Below, piece after piece: positions 53,288 through 63,247 of a DNA stretch of 64,000 nucleotides (within the stretch, counting starts at the first letter, position 1; the number at the start of each line of letters is the position of its first letter). The DNA comes from Bacteroidota bacterium (GTDB taxonomy: Bacteria; Bacteroidota; Bacteroidia; Chitinophagales; Chitinophagaceae). The position numbers were made by a program, and so were the translations under genes. The notes under the pieces are model-generated. The model saw only the letters and a program-made list of their open reading frames with translations, was not told the DNA's origin and ran no database searches. The stretch is taken from the NCBI GenBank assembly GCA_018266575.1, contig JAFEAE010000023.1, positions 62,001 to 126,000 on the forward strand, in the 5' to 3' direction.

Positions 53288-53996
53288 TATTTTTTCTCAC
53301 AGTTTTACGTCGATTGATCAATGGTATTTTCTTAAGTGCTTCTGCAAAAAATGTGTAAAAAATTTTGCAGGGGGACGAATATCAAAACTTTTTATTGAAT
53401 AAAAAATTTTTTATTCTGTTGTTTTTTTACGGATAGCATTTGGACATAAAATATTCATTTTTCAAAATTTTTCTTTATTGTTTTTTACAAAAAAATGTTT
53501 CGGATTTGTGTTACAAGAAACAAATTTTTCCGTAAGCTCCCGGAAAAACTAAAAAGAAAGAACACCAATACAAAATCAGGAAACCGGCATTCCTTATACA
53601 AAGAACATCCGTGGTTTTTAGAGGACCGAAAAAATATTTTTTCGAAATGGTTTGCACATCTGCTGAGTGAAAAAAAGAAATCATAGTTACCAGGTTGAGA
53701 TCAAAACTTTTCATGAGCAGATTATTTACTGAGAGGTAATTGAAGATAGCAAATTATTTGAATTGCGTTTAACAATTCAACGATTTTTTTAAAATAAAAA
53801 TTTTTGATTTGATTTGACCGTATTTTGTGCTCAGAATTATATAAAATTCTTTTGCGGGTAAGGGTTATAAATAATTGATCCAGCATAATATCCCCAGAAA
53901 CCATAGCAAAAAAAATATTTTTTAGCATTTATCTTTTAGAAGAAAATAACTAAATTCTATTTTTGAAAAACGTTTTTAGGTTAACTGCCTGACACG
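53288..53996. other. AT-rich intergenic region upstream of dnaA
   Basis: This 709-bp region is markedly AT-rich and divergent promoters for dnaA and the FAD dehydrogenase must lie in it. One relaxed DnaA-box match occurs on the minus strand (TTTTACACA, 53352-53360). A 63-codon frame at 53495-53686 has no recognisable features. No clustered DnaA boxes or repeats are evident. Confidence 0.5.
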
Positions 53997-55553
53997 ATGC
54001 AACACACACTACAATTAAAATTGCTTCCCTCGGAAGCTGCGAATGATTCAATCATCAATGAATATATTGCTCAATCAGTAAATACTGCTGCAGAAAATAT
54101 TTCCGGTTTTATTATTCACAAACGTTCTATTGATGCGAGAGGGAAACAGCCGTGGGTACAACTAACACTAAAAGCCTTTATAGACGAGCCCTTTCATAAG
54201 CGGGAAATTATTTCTTTTTCATTTAAAGATGTTTCTTCGGCACAAAAAAAAATAATCATAGTTGGTGCAGGCCCGGCAGGGTTATTTGCTGCTTTGAAAT
54301 TGATTGAAGCCGGTATCCAACCCATATTACTGGAACGCGGAAAAGATGTTCGTGCAAGGCGCCGCGACCTTGCTGCAATGAATAAGCAAGGTATTGTAAA
54401 TCCGGAAAGCAATTATTGCTTTGGTGAAGGTGGCGCCGGTACATACAGCGATGGAAAATTATATACACGAAGTACAAAGCGTGGAGATATAAACCGCATA
54501 TTGAATATGCTTGTTTACTTCGGTGCAGAAGAACCTGTTTTGTATGATGCGCATCCACATATCGGAACCAATAAACTGCCGCACATTATTACTGCTATGC
54601 GGCAAAAGATACTCGATTGTGGCGGACAGTTTTTATTTGAAAAAAAAGTAACTGATCTTATTATAAAGAATGATAAAATCATATCAGTGAAATCAGCCGA
54701 TGAAAATATTATTGATGGTGATGCAGTGATTTTGGCTACCGGGCATTCTGCAAGAGACATTTTTATATTATTACAGGAGAAAAAAATAAAAATAGAGTTC
54801 AAGCCTTTTGCACTTGGCGTTAGGGTAGAACATCCGCAACACCTGATCGATAGCATCCAGTATCATTGCGCCGTGCGCAATGAATTTCTTCCGCCTGCAT
54901 CTTATAGTTTGGTGGAACAGGTTAATAATAAGGGGGTGTTTTCTTTTTGCATGTGCCCTGGCGGAATTATTGCTCCTGCTGCTACAGACCACAATGAAAT
55001 TGTAGTGAACGGATGGTCGCCTTCAAAAAGAAATAACCCGTTTGCCAATTCAGGAATTGTGATAAGTATAGATGAAAAAGATGTGCAGCCTTATAAAAAA
55101 TACGGGGCATTGGCCGGAATGTATTTTCAAAAAGCTGTAGAACAAAAAGCATTTGCTATTGGCGGCGGTTTATTAAAAGCACCTGCACAACGGTTGGTTG
55201 ATTTTGCCAATAATAAATTATCTGTTTCACTTCCGGAATGTTCTTATTTGCCGGGCATACATTCTTCTTCACTAAAAGAAGTATTGCCAAATACAGTTGC
55301 AGAAGTATTGCGAAATGCATTCATCGCTTTCGGAAAAAAAATGAGAGGTTATTATACAAACGACGCTGTTGTTGTTGCTACCGAGTCACGCACTTCTTCG
55401 CCGGTACGTATACCGAGAGACAATATAACATTGCACCATCCGCAAATAAAAAACCTATATCCCTGTGGCGAAGGCGCAGGTTACGCCGGTGGAATTGTAA
55501 GTGCGGCAATGGATGGAGAGCGGGTAGCGGAGAGGATAATCAGTACCGGATAA
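53997..55553 (+). CDS. FAD-dependent dehydrogenase (COG2509-type)
   Basis: The 518-residue protein has a small N-terminal domain (1-85), then the FAD Rossmann motif IIIVGAGPAGLFAALKL at about 85-101, LLERGKDVRARRRD, a CFGEGGAGTYSDGKLYTR segment and the C-terminal GEGAGYAGGIVSAAMDG that closes the flavin site. This is the conserved but uncharacterised FAD dehydrogenase family of about 520-550 residues in many bacteria; the substrate is unknown. Cytoplasmic, no signal. It starts after the AT-rich gap and faces the S1/P1 nuclease gene. Confidence 0.88.
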   Translation: MQHTLQLKLLPSEAANDSIINEYIAQSVNTAAENISGFIIHKRSIDARGKQPWVQLTLKAFIDEPFHKREIISFSFKDVSSAQKKIIIVGAGPAGLFAALKLIEAGIQPILLERGKDVRARRRDLAAMNKQGIVNPESNYCFGEGGAGTYSDGKLYTRSTKRGDINRILNMLVYFGAEEPVLYDAHPHIGTNKLPHIITAMRQKILDCGGQFLFEKKVTDLIIKNDKIISVKSADENIIDGDAVILATGHSARDIFILLQEKKIKIEFKPFALGVRVEHPQHLIDSIQYHCAVRNEFLPPASYSLVEQVNNKGVFSFCMCPGGIIAPAATDHNEIVVNGWSPSKRNNPFANSGIVISIDEKDVQPYKKYGALAGMYFQKAVEQKAFAIGGGLLKAPAQRLVDFANNKLSVSLPECSYLPGIHSSSLKEVLPNTVAEVLRNAFIAFGKKMRGYYTNDAVVVATESRTSSPVRIPRDNITLHHPQIKNLYPCGEGAGYAGGIVSAAMDGERVAERIISTG

Positions 55554-55590
55554 TTAAAGAATTTTCAATGATCCACTATCATTATTCAAT

Positions 55591-56589
55591 TCATTTGATC
55601 TCACTTTGTTTCGAAATTAAAAAATGGCTTTCTATTAACTGATTTTTGCGGTAAGCTTTACATTCTTTCTTCAATTCTTTTTTATCTTTTCGATCGAATG
55701 AAGAAGTTAGTTGCCCCTGCAAATCCGGCTTTCCTGCATCTACCCAACTTGTGTACCAGAAATCTGCAATAAGGTTTGAAGAACGAAGCAACTGCTGATT
55801 GATGGTGCTACCTAATCTTGCACTATATGCTTTTGCAAATGCAGATGAATAGGATTTATATTCTTTTCCATTCCGCAACTGTGTATGATATTTTGCTGTG
55901 TCGCTAAATGTTTTCGAAAGCTCTTTTTCCTGTGCATAAATATCTGTGAGCAATGCATTTCCATGTCGCACTGCATCCCATATTGCTTCTTCAGGATTGG
56001 AAAGATAAATTGCCTCGTGATGGTTGTACAACTGGTATTGATCTAATTCTATTTCCGGTATTATCGTTTCCCATAAATTGTGCAACCCTTTTTGATTGGT
56101 GAGCTGCCCGTCATAATTTGCAGAAGTATGCAACGGGACATTTGCATCGCCGATATAATGTCCCATATCAGTTGCATAAAAAAGAATGCTGTCTTTATTT
56201 TTATCACGAAAAGCCTGAGTTAATTTTTCTTTCATCATCATTACCTGGTAAGGTACATAACCGTTTTTCATTAATGAATCTTTTGAATACAAACGCACTG
56301 CATCTTTCCAATAAAATGACATCTTCCATAGAGCTGAATCACCATAATTTTCTGCATCGATAAAATGTTTCGGGTTTTCAGACGGGTCGGTGTTACGTCT
56401 TAAATCCGGGCGAATGGATTCTTTCACCAGGTAATCCATATTCTTAAAAAAGAAAGGCCGCATTTTTTTTGGCAACTGGTACACAGCCAACTGAGCAACG
56501 GTACGATGAACGAGGAACCCCCATCCCGATACTATTACGCTCATCATTAATAATAGTATTGTTCCCAAAAAATACCTTAGTTTGTGCAT
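55591..56589 (-). CDS. S1/P1-type zinc nuclease
   Basis: From ATG 56589 (MHKLRYFLGTILLLMMS) the 332-residue protein has a signal peptide or anchor and then WGFLVHRTVAQLAVYQLP, where the mature N-terminal Trp and the following His ligate zinc in this family. HFIDAENYG, HYIGDANVPLHTSANYDG and GLHNLWE supply further His/Asp ligands of the trinuclear zinc site. S1/P1 nucleases cut single-stranded DNA and RNA and can remove 3'-phosphates; in Bacteroidota they are exported and may feed on nucleotides. The longer frame with 36 more residues at the front is rejected because it hides the signal. Length is slightly above fungal members. Confidence 0.87.
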   Translation of the reverse strand: MHKLRYFLGTILLLMMSVIVSGWGFLVHRTVAQLAVYQLPKKMRPFFFKNMDYLVKESIRPDLRRNTDPSENPKHFIDAENYGDSALWKMSFYWKDAVRLYSKDSLMKNGYVPYQVMMMKEKLTQAFRDKNKDSILFYATDMGHYIGDANVPLHTSANYDGQLTNQKGLHNLWETIIPEIELDQYQLYNHHEAIYLSNPEEAIWDAVRHGNALLTDIYAQEKELSKTFSDTAKYHTQLRNGKEYKSYSSAFAKAYSARLGSTINQQLLRSSNLIADFWYTSWVDAGKPDLQGQLTSSFDRKDKKELKKECKAYRKNQLIESHFLISKQSEIK

Positions 56590-56751
56590 GTAAAAAATTT
56601 GCAGCAAAAATCTGCGAAAAAATCCATTAATAATTTCCGTTAACACTTTAAAAATTTGCAACCTGAAATGGAGCTGTGTATGCTTTATTAAAATCATTCA
56701 TACCATTTCAAATGTGCATTGAATTAAATTTGACCATTAATACATTTTTGC

Positions 56752-57681
56752 ATGAACCTGCTTGAAGTAAAAAACCTGAAGAAATATTTCTCCACGCAAA
56801 AAGCGGTAGATGATATCAGCTTTACAATTGAAAAAGGGTCCATCTTCGGGCTACTCGGCCCAAACGGAGCCGGCAAAACCACATTGATACGAATGATAAC
56901 AGGAATATTTTACCCTGATGAAGGGGATATTTTTTTAGACGGGCACCGCTTTGACCCAGTCAATGATGTAGTGAAGATCGGTTATATGCCGGAAGAACGA
57001 GGCTTATATAAGAAGATGAAGATTGGTGAACAGGCTGTTTATCTTGCCCAGCTAAAAGGGTTGAGCAAAAGCGAAGCGATAGAAAAAGTAAAAGAATGGT
57101 TCATAAAATTTGAAATGCAGAGCTGGTGGAACAAAAAGATAGAAGACCTGAGTAAAGGCATGAGCCAGAAACTGCAATTTGTAATAACAGTTTTGCATGA
57201 ACCGAAATTGATTATCCTGGATGAGCCATTCAGCGGATTGGACCCGGTAAATGCCAATTTAATTAAAGATGAAATTTACGGATTGGCGCAACGCGGAAGC
57301 ACGATCATCTTTAGTACGCACCGCATGGAACAGGTGGAAGAAATTTGCGACCATATTATATTGGTAAACCTCGGTAAGAAAATTTTAGATGGCACCGTAC
57401 AAAAAATAAAACAGGATTTTAAGGAGAATAAATTCAGCATACAATTAACCGAAGTGCCTGCAACCACGCACAATCCTGCATTCCAGGTAATCGATCAGAA
57501 AGCCAACAAACTTGTTGTAAAAATAAATGAAGGATACAAAAGCAATGATGTATTACATTTCTTTTTACAACAGCAAACAACTATTGAAGCTTTCAACGAA
57601 ATACTTCCATCGCTCAATGAAATTTTTATCCGTGAAGTTGAAGGAAGTAAAGCGCTTACCCGCGCATTTCAACCAGTATAA
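56752..57681 (+). CDS. ABC transporter ATP-binding protein (NatA-like)
   Basis: The 309-residue protein has Walker A GPNGAGKTT (about 36-44), signature LSKGMSQKLQF, Walker B LIILDEPFSGLDP and the switch His in STHRMEQ. A C-terminal domain (about 230-309) of the DUF4162 type follows. It powers the permease encoded 81 bp downstream. The pair resembles NatAB sodium or drug exporters of the ABC-2 type; the true substrate is unknown. It is divergent from the S1/P1 nuclease gene. Confidence 0.93.
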   Translation: MNLLEVKNLKKYFSTQKAVDDISFTIEKGSIFGLLGPNGAGKTTLIRMITGIFYPDEGDIFLDGHRFDPVNDVVKIGYMPEERGLYKKMKIGEQAVYLAQLKGLSKSEAIEKVKEWFIKFEMQSWWNKKIEDLSKGMSQKLQFVITVLHEPKLIILDEPFSGLDPVNANLIKDEIYGLAQRGSTIIFSTHRMEQVEEICDHIILVNLGKKILDGTVQKIKQDFKENKFSIQLTEVPATTHNPAFQVIDQKANKLVVKINEGYKSNDVLHFFLQQQTTIEAFNEILPSLNEIFIREVEGSKALTRAFQPV

Positions 57682-57762
57682 CATGATTCATGCAATTCAC
57701 TCTAATTCGTGTTTTAAAATAATTACAATACCAGTTTATAAAGAACAAAAGAAATTTATCAC

Positions 57763-59088
57763 ATGGGAAAAATTGGCCTGATCATAAAAAGAGAATACCT
57801 GACACGCGTCCGCAACAGGACATTTATTCTGACTACTATACTTACGCCATTATTATTTGTGATCCTGATCACAGGAAGTGTTTACCTGCAGTTAAAAGGA
57901 AGAGAAGATATGCAGATTGCAGTTGTTGATAATAATGGTTTTTTCAAGACCAATTTAAAAGGTAGCGACAATGTTCATTTTGATTTTCCGGATGGAGTGG
58001 ATACTACCAATTATCTTGATAAAGGATACACGGCCATCCTGGTCATCCCAAAATTTGAAGGCACACAAAAAACAGATTATGTGATACGTTCAAGGAAAAG
58101 CATTGGGTTTGGCACCGAGGAAACGATCAAAGAAAAAATTAATGCTGCTATTGAAGATAATATGTTACAGCAGGCGGGGGTAAACAGAAGCGAACTGGAT
58201 TCTATTCATACAAAGTCGCAATTTGCTACATTAACCCCTGTTCAGGAACACGGCAATAAGGCGCAAGAGAGCAACCAGGGGCTTGCCTATGGCATCGGGT
58301 ATGCAAGCGGAATATTGATTTACATAACAATGATCATTTATGGGATGATGGTGCTGCGTGGCGTAATGGAAGAAAAAACAAACCGCATAGCAGAAGTGGT
58401 GGTGAGCAGCGTGAAACCTTTTCAATTGATGATGGGAAAAATAATTGGTATCGGAGCGGTAGGTTTAACGCAATTCCTGATGTGGGTAGTACTCATAACC
58501 GTATTATTGACAACAGCACAAACATTCATTCCGCATGATACATTGCAACAAATTCAAACACTGCAACAAAATGGTGGCACAATGCCGGGCGGAAATATGG
58601 TGCAGGCCAGTGAATCCGCACAAAGAATATACAACATCAAACACTCATTGGGAACAGCAAACTGGCCATTGATAATCGGATGTTTCATATTTTATTTTAT
58701 AGGTGGATATTTATTTTATGCTTCGCTGTTTGCTGCTGTTGGAAGCGTGATAGAAGATATTCAAACCTCTCAGAGCATGACGCTTCCTATCACTATGCCA
58801 ATAATTTTTTCTTTCCTCATCATGAGCGTTGTTGTGTATAGCCCCGATACGCCACTCGCAATATGGACGAGTATTATCCCTTTTACCTCGCCAACTGTTA
58901 TGATGGCAAGAATTGCTTATGGTGTACCGGGCACTGTTGCTTACTGGCAACTCATCGTTAGTATGCTGTTGCTTGTAGGCGGTTTTTTATTTACAACATG
59001 GCTTGCAGGAAAAATTTATCGCACGGGCATTTTATTGTACGGCAAAAAAGTTACCTGGAAAGAGATGATAAAGTGGGCATTCCGCTAA
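57763..59088 (+). CDS. ABC-2 type permease (NatB-like)
   Basis: The 441-residue protein has one N-terminal membrane helix (about 20-42), a large periplasmic domain (about 45-175) and five or more C-terminal helices including IYGMMVLRGVMEEKTNRIAEVVVSSVKP, a conserved ABC-2 segment. This matches NatB/ABC-2_membrane_3 permeases. It pairs with the ATPase upstream; together they would export a substrate from the cytoplasm. A strong terminator follows, so the operon is probably two genes. Confidence 0.92.
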   Translation: MGKIGLIIKREYLTRVRNRTFILTTILTPLLFVILITGSVYLQLKGREDMQIAVVDNNGFFKTNLKGSDNVHFDFPDGVDTTNYLDKGYTAILVIPKFEGTQKTDYVIRSRKSIGFGTEETIKEKINAAIEDNMLQQAGVNRSELDSIHTKSQFATLTPVQEHGNKAQESNQGLAYGIGYASGILIYITMIIYGMMVLRGVMEEKTNRIAEVVVSSVKPFQLMMGKIIGIGAVGLTQFLMWVVLITVLLTTAQTFIPHDTLQQIQTLQQNGGTMPGGNMVQASESAQRIYNIKHSLGTANWPLIIGCFIFYFIGGYLFYASLFAAVGSVIEDIQTSQSMTLPITMPIIFSFLIMSVVVYSPDTPLAIWTSIIPFTSPTVMMARIAYGVPGTVAYWQLIVSMLLLVGGFLFTTWLAGKIYRTGILLYGKKVTWKEMIKWAFR

Positions 59089-59114
59089 ACTAATCGGACT
59101 TAATTATACATTGA

Positions 59115-59153
59115 ACCGTTCTTACCAAAAAAATAAGAACGGTTTCTTTTTTA
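59115..59153 (+). terminator. Terminator after the ABC exporter genes
   Basis: AACCGTTCTTA and TAAGAACGGTT enclose a 9-base loop and are followed by TTCTTTTTT. It lies 27 bp after the permease stop. Confidence 0.92.
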
Positions 59154-59180
59154 TCTAAATTGGTCCTTCAACCAAAACTC

Positions 59181-60530
59181 ATGAGAAATTTATTTATTTC
59201 CTGCACGCTTTGTTTTTTCCTGCAAAATATTTTCGCGCAAACAATCATACAAAAAGACCATGCTATTGAAAAAATGGTGGGTGAAGTAAATGCCGACAGT
59301 TTGAAATCCTATATCAATACCCTGGTTAGGTTTGGTACACGCCAAACACTAAGCACTACCAACGATCCTAAAAAAGGGATTGGTGCTGCGCGGGAATGGA
59401 TCATATCAAAATTCAAAAACTTTGCTGCAAATTCCAATGGCCGCATGACGGTGGAACTGGATAAATGGATTTTACCTGCAGACGGGAAACGTGTGGATGT
59501 AAATGCAGACATGGGGAATGCAATGGCAATATTGCATGGCACAGATACTGCAGATAAACGCATTTTTATTATCAGCGGGCACATGGATAGCCGCGTTACC
59601 GATGTGATGAACCGCACATCTGATGCACCTGGTGCCAATGATGATGGTAGCGGAACAAGTGCAGTGATTGAATGTGCAAGAGTAATGAGCACTTATTCAT
59701 TTCCGGCAACAATTATTTTCGTAGCTGTTTGCGGTGAAGAACAGGGTTTGCTGGGAAGTGACCATCTCGCAGACAAGGCGCAAAAAAATAACTGGGATGT
59801 TGAAGCGATGCTGAACAACGATATTGTAGGCAGCAACAACAGCAGCGAAACAAATATCATTGATAATACGAGGATACGTGTGTTTAGTGAAGGCTTGCCT
59901 TTTTTTGAACTTGAAAAAAAAGCTGCAGCTATTCGCCAGTTGGGAATGGAGAATGATGGCGCAAGCAGGCAACTGGCAAGGTATGTAAAAGAAACAGGCG
60001 AACGTTATGTTGCCAATCTTGATGTAGTGATGATCTATCGCAACGACCGTTTTCTTCGCGGCGGTGACCACAGCCCTTTTATTCAACGCGGTTTTACAGC
60101 CGTTCGCTTAACTGAAATGAATGAAAATTACGAGCACCAGCATCAGGATTTGAGAACGGAAAAAAATATCAAATACGGCGACCTTCCTGAATTTATGGAC
60201 TTCGAATACCTGCGAAAAAATACAGCGCTCAATCTTTGTAATCTTGCCAATCTCGCAAAATCGCCTTCTAAACCTGAAGATGTAAAAATCGATGTAAAAA
60301 ATCTTACCAACTCAACGTATTTATATTGGAAAGAACCAAAGAATACGAAGCCGAAAGGATATTTCGTATTGATGCGTGAAACAACTGCTGCACAATGGCA
60401 GAAAAAATTCTTTACTGATAAAACAGAAATGCGGCTTCCTTACTCAAAAGACAATTATTTTTTTTCAGTACAATCTGTAAGCACGGATGGAAATGAAAGC
60501 CTCCCCGTTGTGCCATCCGTTGGGCGATAA
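59181..60530 (+). CDS. Secreted M28-family metallopeptidase
   Basis: From ATG 59181 (MRNLFISCTLCFFLQ) the 449-residue protein has a signal peptide ending IFAQ. The M28 zinc site is visible as IFIISGHMDSR (first His/Asp), GANDDGSGTSAVIE (bridging Asp), VCGEEQGLLGS (catalytic and metal Glu pair) and NNDIVG. The C-terminal 90 residues (VKIDVKNLTNSTYLYWKEPK onward) look like a fibronectin type III domain. It is predicted to be a periplasmic or extracellular aminopeptidase. An in-frame TTG 21 bp upstream is less likely. Confidence 0.9.
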   Translation: MRNLFISCTLCFFLQNIFAQTIIQKDHAIEKMVGEVNADSLKSYINTLVRFGTRQTLSTTNDPKKGIGAAREWIISKFKNFAANSNGRMTVELDKWILPADGKRVDVNADMGNAMAILHGTDTADKRIFIISGHMDSRVTDVMNRTSDAPGANDDGSGTSAVIECARVMSTYSFPATIIFVAVCGEEQGLLGSDHLADKAQKNNWDVEAMLNNDIVGSNNSSETNIIDNTRIRVFSEGLPFFELEKKAAAIRQLGMENDGASRQLARYVKETGERYVANLDVVMIYRNDRFLRGGDHSPFIQRGFTAVRLTEMNENYEHQHQDLRTEKNIKYGDLPEFMDFEYLRKNTALNLCNLANLAKSPSKPEDVKIDVKNLTNSTYLYWKEPKNTKPKGYFVLMRETTAAQWQKKFFTDKTEMRLPYSKDNYFFSVQSVSTDGNESLPVVPSVGR

Positions 60531-60655
60531 CCGTTTTTCAGTTGCTGCTAAATGTTAAAATTTTATAAAAGCATTTCGCGATGCAACATTTTACGAATCT
60601 TATCGTACTTTTATACGAACACTATCGTATTTAATCAGTTGCTAAAAATTTTCCT

Positions 60656-61531
60656 ATGCCACATCTTAAATTCAAACATTGGCTTGTTGCCGCAATTCCG
60701 GTTGCCATTGCATTAACAGCACTTGCATGGCAAACAAAAAACCCTTCAAAAAATAATACAAAGGAACCTGTTGCAGATACTGTGCCTTCAAAAAATCATC
60801 ATAAAGTGATCCGTGATTGGGATAATAATAGCGATGCGAAAGATATTGATGATGAAATACGCAAACTCGATGAAGCAATGAAAAATGTAGATGGGAAATT
60901 TGAAAATATCGATTGGGGCAGTATACAGAAAGAAGTGAACGATGCAATGAAAAATGTAAATATCACTCTCGAACATCAGCAGATCGATATGGAAAAAATG
61001 CAAAAAGACATCGATAAGGCGATGAAAGATATCGACTTTGAAAAAATCCAAAAAGAAACCCGTGAAGCGATGCAACAAGTTGAAGAAAACATTGACTTTA
61101 AGAAAATGCAGGCGGATATTGAAAAATCTCTTGCCAAAGAAAAAGAATACCTGAACAGTGATGCGTTTAAAGAAAGTATTGAAGCGGCCAGTAAAGTGAA
61201 TATGGATAAAGTGCGTGAAAATGTGAACGCAGCAATGCGTGAACTGAAAGAAAATAAATTCAACCTGGAAGAAACAATGGTGAATGCCAAAGAAGAAATT
61301 AAAAAAGCAAAGGAAGAACTGGAAGGCTATCGTGAAATGCTGAATGCAATGCAGAAAGATGGGTTGATAAACACAAAAGAAGATTACAATATTGAATTTG
61401 ATAATGGCGGGTTATATATCAATCACCAGAAACAATCACAGGCAATAACTGATAAATACAAAGGGTACTTTAAAAAAGATGGTACCCGCATTTATAAAAA
61501 AAGTGGAAGGTTTAACATCAATATAGATTAA
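60656..61531 (+). CDS. Coiled-coil repeat protein with N-terminal membrane anchor
   Basis: The 291-residue protein has a hydrophobic N-terminal helix (about 8-25, HWLVAAIPVAIALTALAW) and then a long helical domain of imperfect 17-24-residue repeats of the form D-(F/M/W)-x-K-(I/M)-Q-K-(D/E)-(I/T)-x-x-A-M (for example DMEKMQKDIDKAMKDI and DFEKIQKETREAMQQV). The C-terminal 50 residues (DNGGLYINHQKQ onward) seem to be a separate small domain. No enzyme motif is seen. It is probably anchored in the inner membrane with a periplasmic coiled coil; the function is unknown. Confidence 0.7.
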   Translation: MPHLKFKHWLVAAIPVAIALTALAWQTKNPSKNNTKEPVADTVPSKNHHKVIRDWDNNSDAKDIDDEIRKLDEAMKNVDGKFENIDWGSIQKEVNDAMKNVNITLEHQQIDMEKMQKDIDKAMKDIDFEKIQKETREAMQQVEENIDFKKMQADIEKSLAKEKEYLNSDAFKESIEAASKVNMDKVRENVNAAMRELKENKFNLEETMVNAKEEIKKAKEELEGYREMLNAMQKDGLINTKEDYNIEFDNGGLYINHQKQSQAITDKYKGYFKKDGTRIYKKSGRFNINID

Positions 61532-61551
61532 GCCTCTCATGTGTAGTAGAA

Positions 61552-61585
61552 AAACGGGACTGTTCTCAGCCCCGTTTATTTTTTC
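61552..61585 (+). terminator. Terminator after the coiled-coil gene
   Basis: AAACGGG and CCCGTTT enclose a 12-base loop and are followed by ATTTTTTC. It lies 20 bp after the stop. Confidence 0.75.
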
Positions 61586-61691
61586 ATAAAAGTTAAAAAG
61601 ATAACAAGGCTTGCTACCTTCAATACGAAAAAACAGTAAGCAAGGTTGTTCGCATAAAACCATTTATGTAATTCGCAATAATTCGTGGGTC

Positions 61692-62102
61692 TTAATTAGT
61701 CTGAAGCATTCGTAGAAGTGGATATTCAGAATCGTCATTGATATCATTAGGCCCTTCAGGTATAAAATCTATATTCAATTTTACAGGGATTTTTTCTTTT
61801 GTAACAACAACGCCGGATTTTTTGTAAGATTGATATCCTTTCTTTTCAAATTGAATAGAAACAAGTGTAGATGGAAGTTGAGTGAAGCTAAAATAACCAT
61901 CTGCGTCCGTGGTAACTTCTTTGGGCACAATAGCTCCGTTATTAACTATGGAAACAACAACACCGGGCACAGGCTTTTTAGTTACTGCATCGGTAACATA
62001 GCCCTGAAGCGGGACATCAGTTTTTCCTGTTCCTGCTTTTGCCAGGAAAACCATTGGCATTACGAGCGCAAACAGCAGTAATTTCCTGGAATTTTTTTTC
62101 AT
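61692..62102 (-). CDS. Secreted carboxypeptidase-regulatory-like domain protein
   Basis: The 136-residue protein has a signal peptide (about 1-23, ending AKAG) and one carboxypeptidase-regulatory-like/CNA-B-type beta-sandwich (about 30-110) with the PLQGYVTDAVTKKPVPGVVVSI start and TTDADGYFSFTQLP, the hallmark of these domains. In Bacteroidota they usually precede TonB-dependent receptors, but here the domain stands alone with a short acidic tail. It starts 3 bp after the nitronate monooxygenase stop, so the two are co-transcribed. The role is unknown. Confidence 0.82.
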   Translation of the reverse strand: MKKNSRKLLLFALVMPMVFLAKAGTGKTDVPLQGYVTDAVTKKPVPGVVVSIVNNGAIVPKEVTTDADGYFSFTQLPSTLVSIQFEKKGYQSYKKSGVVVTKEKIPVKLNIDFIPEGPNDINDDSEYPLLRMLQTN

Positions 62103-62105
62103 AAA

Positions 62106-63065
62106 TCAGTTCTTTGCATTCGTTAAGGGATTATGAAATACTGTTAAAAATTCGCTCCACAAATTTTTAACAATTTCCACTGCCGGCAAAATTTCATTTA
62201 TTAATGAACTCACCTGCCCGATTTCCAGCTCACCATTTTCAAGGTCGCCTTCAAACATACCTCGTTTCGCCCTGCCTCGTCCTAATAGTTGATTTAATTC
62301 TTCAGTACTTGCCCCGCTGTTTTCCGCCTGTTGTACCTGTTGAGAAAAAAAGTTTTTAAGCAACCGCACCGGTGTGGTTTTTTTCATCATCAGCATAGTA
62401 TCCCCCTCAACAGACGCAATTACTTTTTGTTTAAAATTTATGTGTGATGATGCCTCTTCGCTCGCTACAAACCTTGTCCCGAACTGCGCTCCCTCCGCTC
62501 CAAGAACCATTGCAGCAAACATTTGTCTTCCGGTTGCTATACCTCCAGCCGAAATCACCGGAATTTTTACTGATTTGCAAACTGCAGGAATTAAAACCAT
62601 TGTTGTTGTTTCTTCCCTGCCATTGTGCCCTCCTGCTTCAAAACCTTCTGCAACTATTGCATCGCATCCTGCATCTTCTGCTTTTTTTGCAAATCTACTG
62701 CTGCTTATTACATGCACAACAGTTTTGCCTTTATCTTTTAAAACCCGTGTCCATGTATTTGGGTTACCAGCTGATGTAAAAATTATTTTCACATCTTCCT
62801 CAATAACCGTTTCAATATGTTTTTCAATTTTCGGGTAGAGTAGCGGGATATTTACACCGAAAGGTTTGTTGGTTGCAGCTTTGCATGAGCGGATATGTTC
62901 TTTTAAGACATCCGGGTGCATGCTTCCGCTGCCTATCAATCCAAGCCCTCCGGCATTACTTACCGCACTTGCCAAACGCCAGCCGCTTGCCCATACCATC
63001 CCCGCTTGTATTATCGGGTAATCAATGCCAAATAATTCAGTGATCCGGTTAGAAAAAGCAGCCAT
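62106..63065 (-). CDS. Nitronate monooxygenase (NMO/2-nitropropane dioxygenase family)
   Basis: From ATG 63065 (MAAFSNRITELFGIDYPIIQ) the 320-residue TIM-barrel flavoprotein has PIIQAGMVWASG, KPFGVNIPLL, AEGFEAGGHNGREETTTMVL and ISAGGIATGRQM, which match the FMN-binding pattern of nitronate monooxygenases. The family oxidises nitronates, and some members are enoyl reductases of FabK type; EAGGH contains the conserved His. A TTG 39 bp upstream would add residues that do not match. It is first of two genes with the small regulatory-like protein. Confidence 0.87.
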   Translation of the reverse strand: MAAFSNRITELFGIDYPIIQAGMVWASGWRLASAVSNAGGLGLIGSGSMHPDVLKEHIRSCKAATNKPFGVNIPLLYPKIEKHIETVIEEDVKIIFTSAGNPNTWTRVLKDKGKTVVHVISSSRFAKKAEDAGCDAIVAEGFEAGGHNGREETTTMVLIPAVCKSVKIPVISAGGIATGRQMFAAMVLGAEGAQFGTRFVASEEASSHINFKQKVIASVEGDTMLMMKKTTPVRLLKNFFSQQVQQAENSGASTEELNQLLGRGRAKRGMFEGDLENGELEIGQVSSLINEILPAVEIVKNLWSEFLTVFHNPLTNAKN

Positions 63066-63247
63066 TTTTTTTATATTACTAAAGGTAAAAATTAATCCCT
63101 GCAAAAGAAATGATTTGCTGTTAAAAAAATGAGAAGTTGGGATGATGCGTTATAAATGAGTAGAGCATCCCGAAAGATCAGCGCAAACTGTTTACTGCTT
63201 ACTGTTCACTGCTCACACCTTCATCTCCTCAACTCCCAACTCTTTCT

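Noticed and set aside
53495..53686. 63-codon plus-strand frame upstream of the FAD dehydrogenase
   Set aside because: Its composition is Lys/Arg-rich and AT-driven, with no family resemblance and no clear ribosome site.
53288..53996. Chromosomal origin oriC upstream of dnaA
   Set aside because: Only one loose DnaA-box match is present; there is no cluster, so an origin is not supported.
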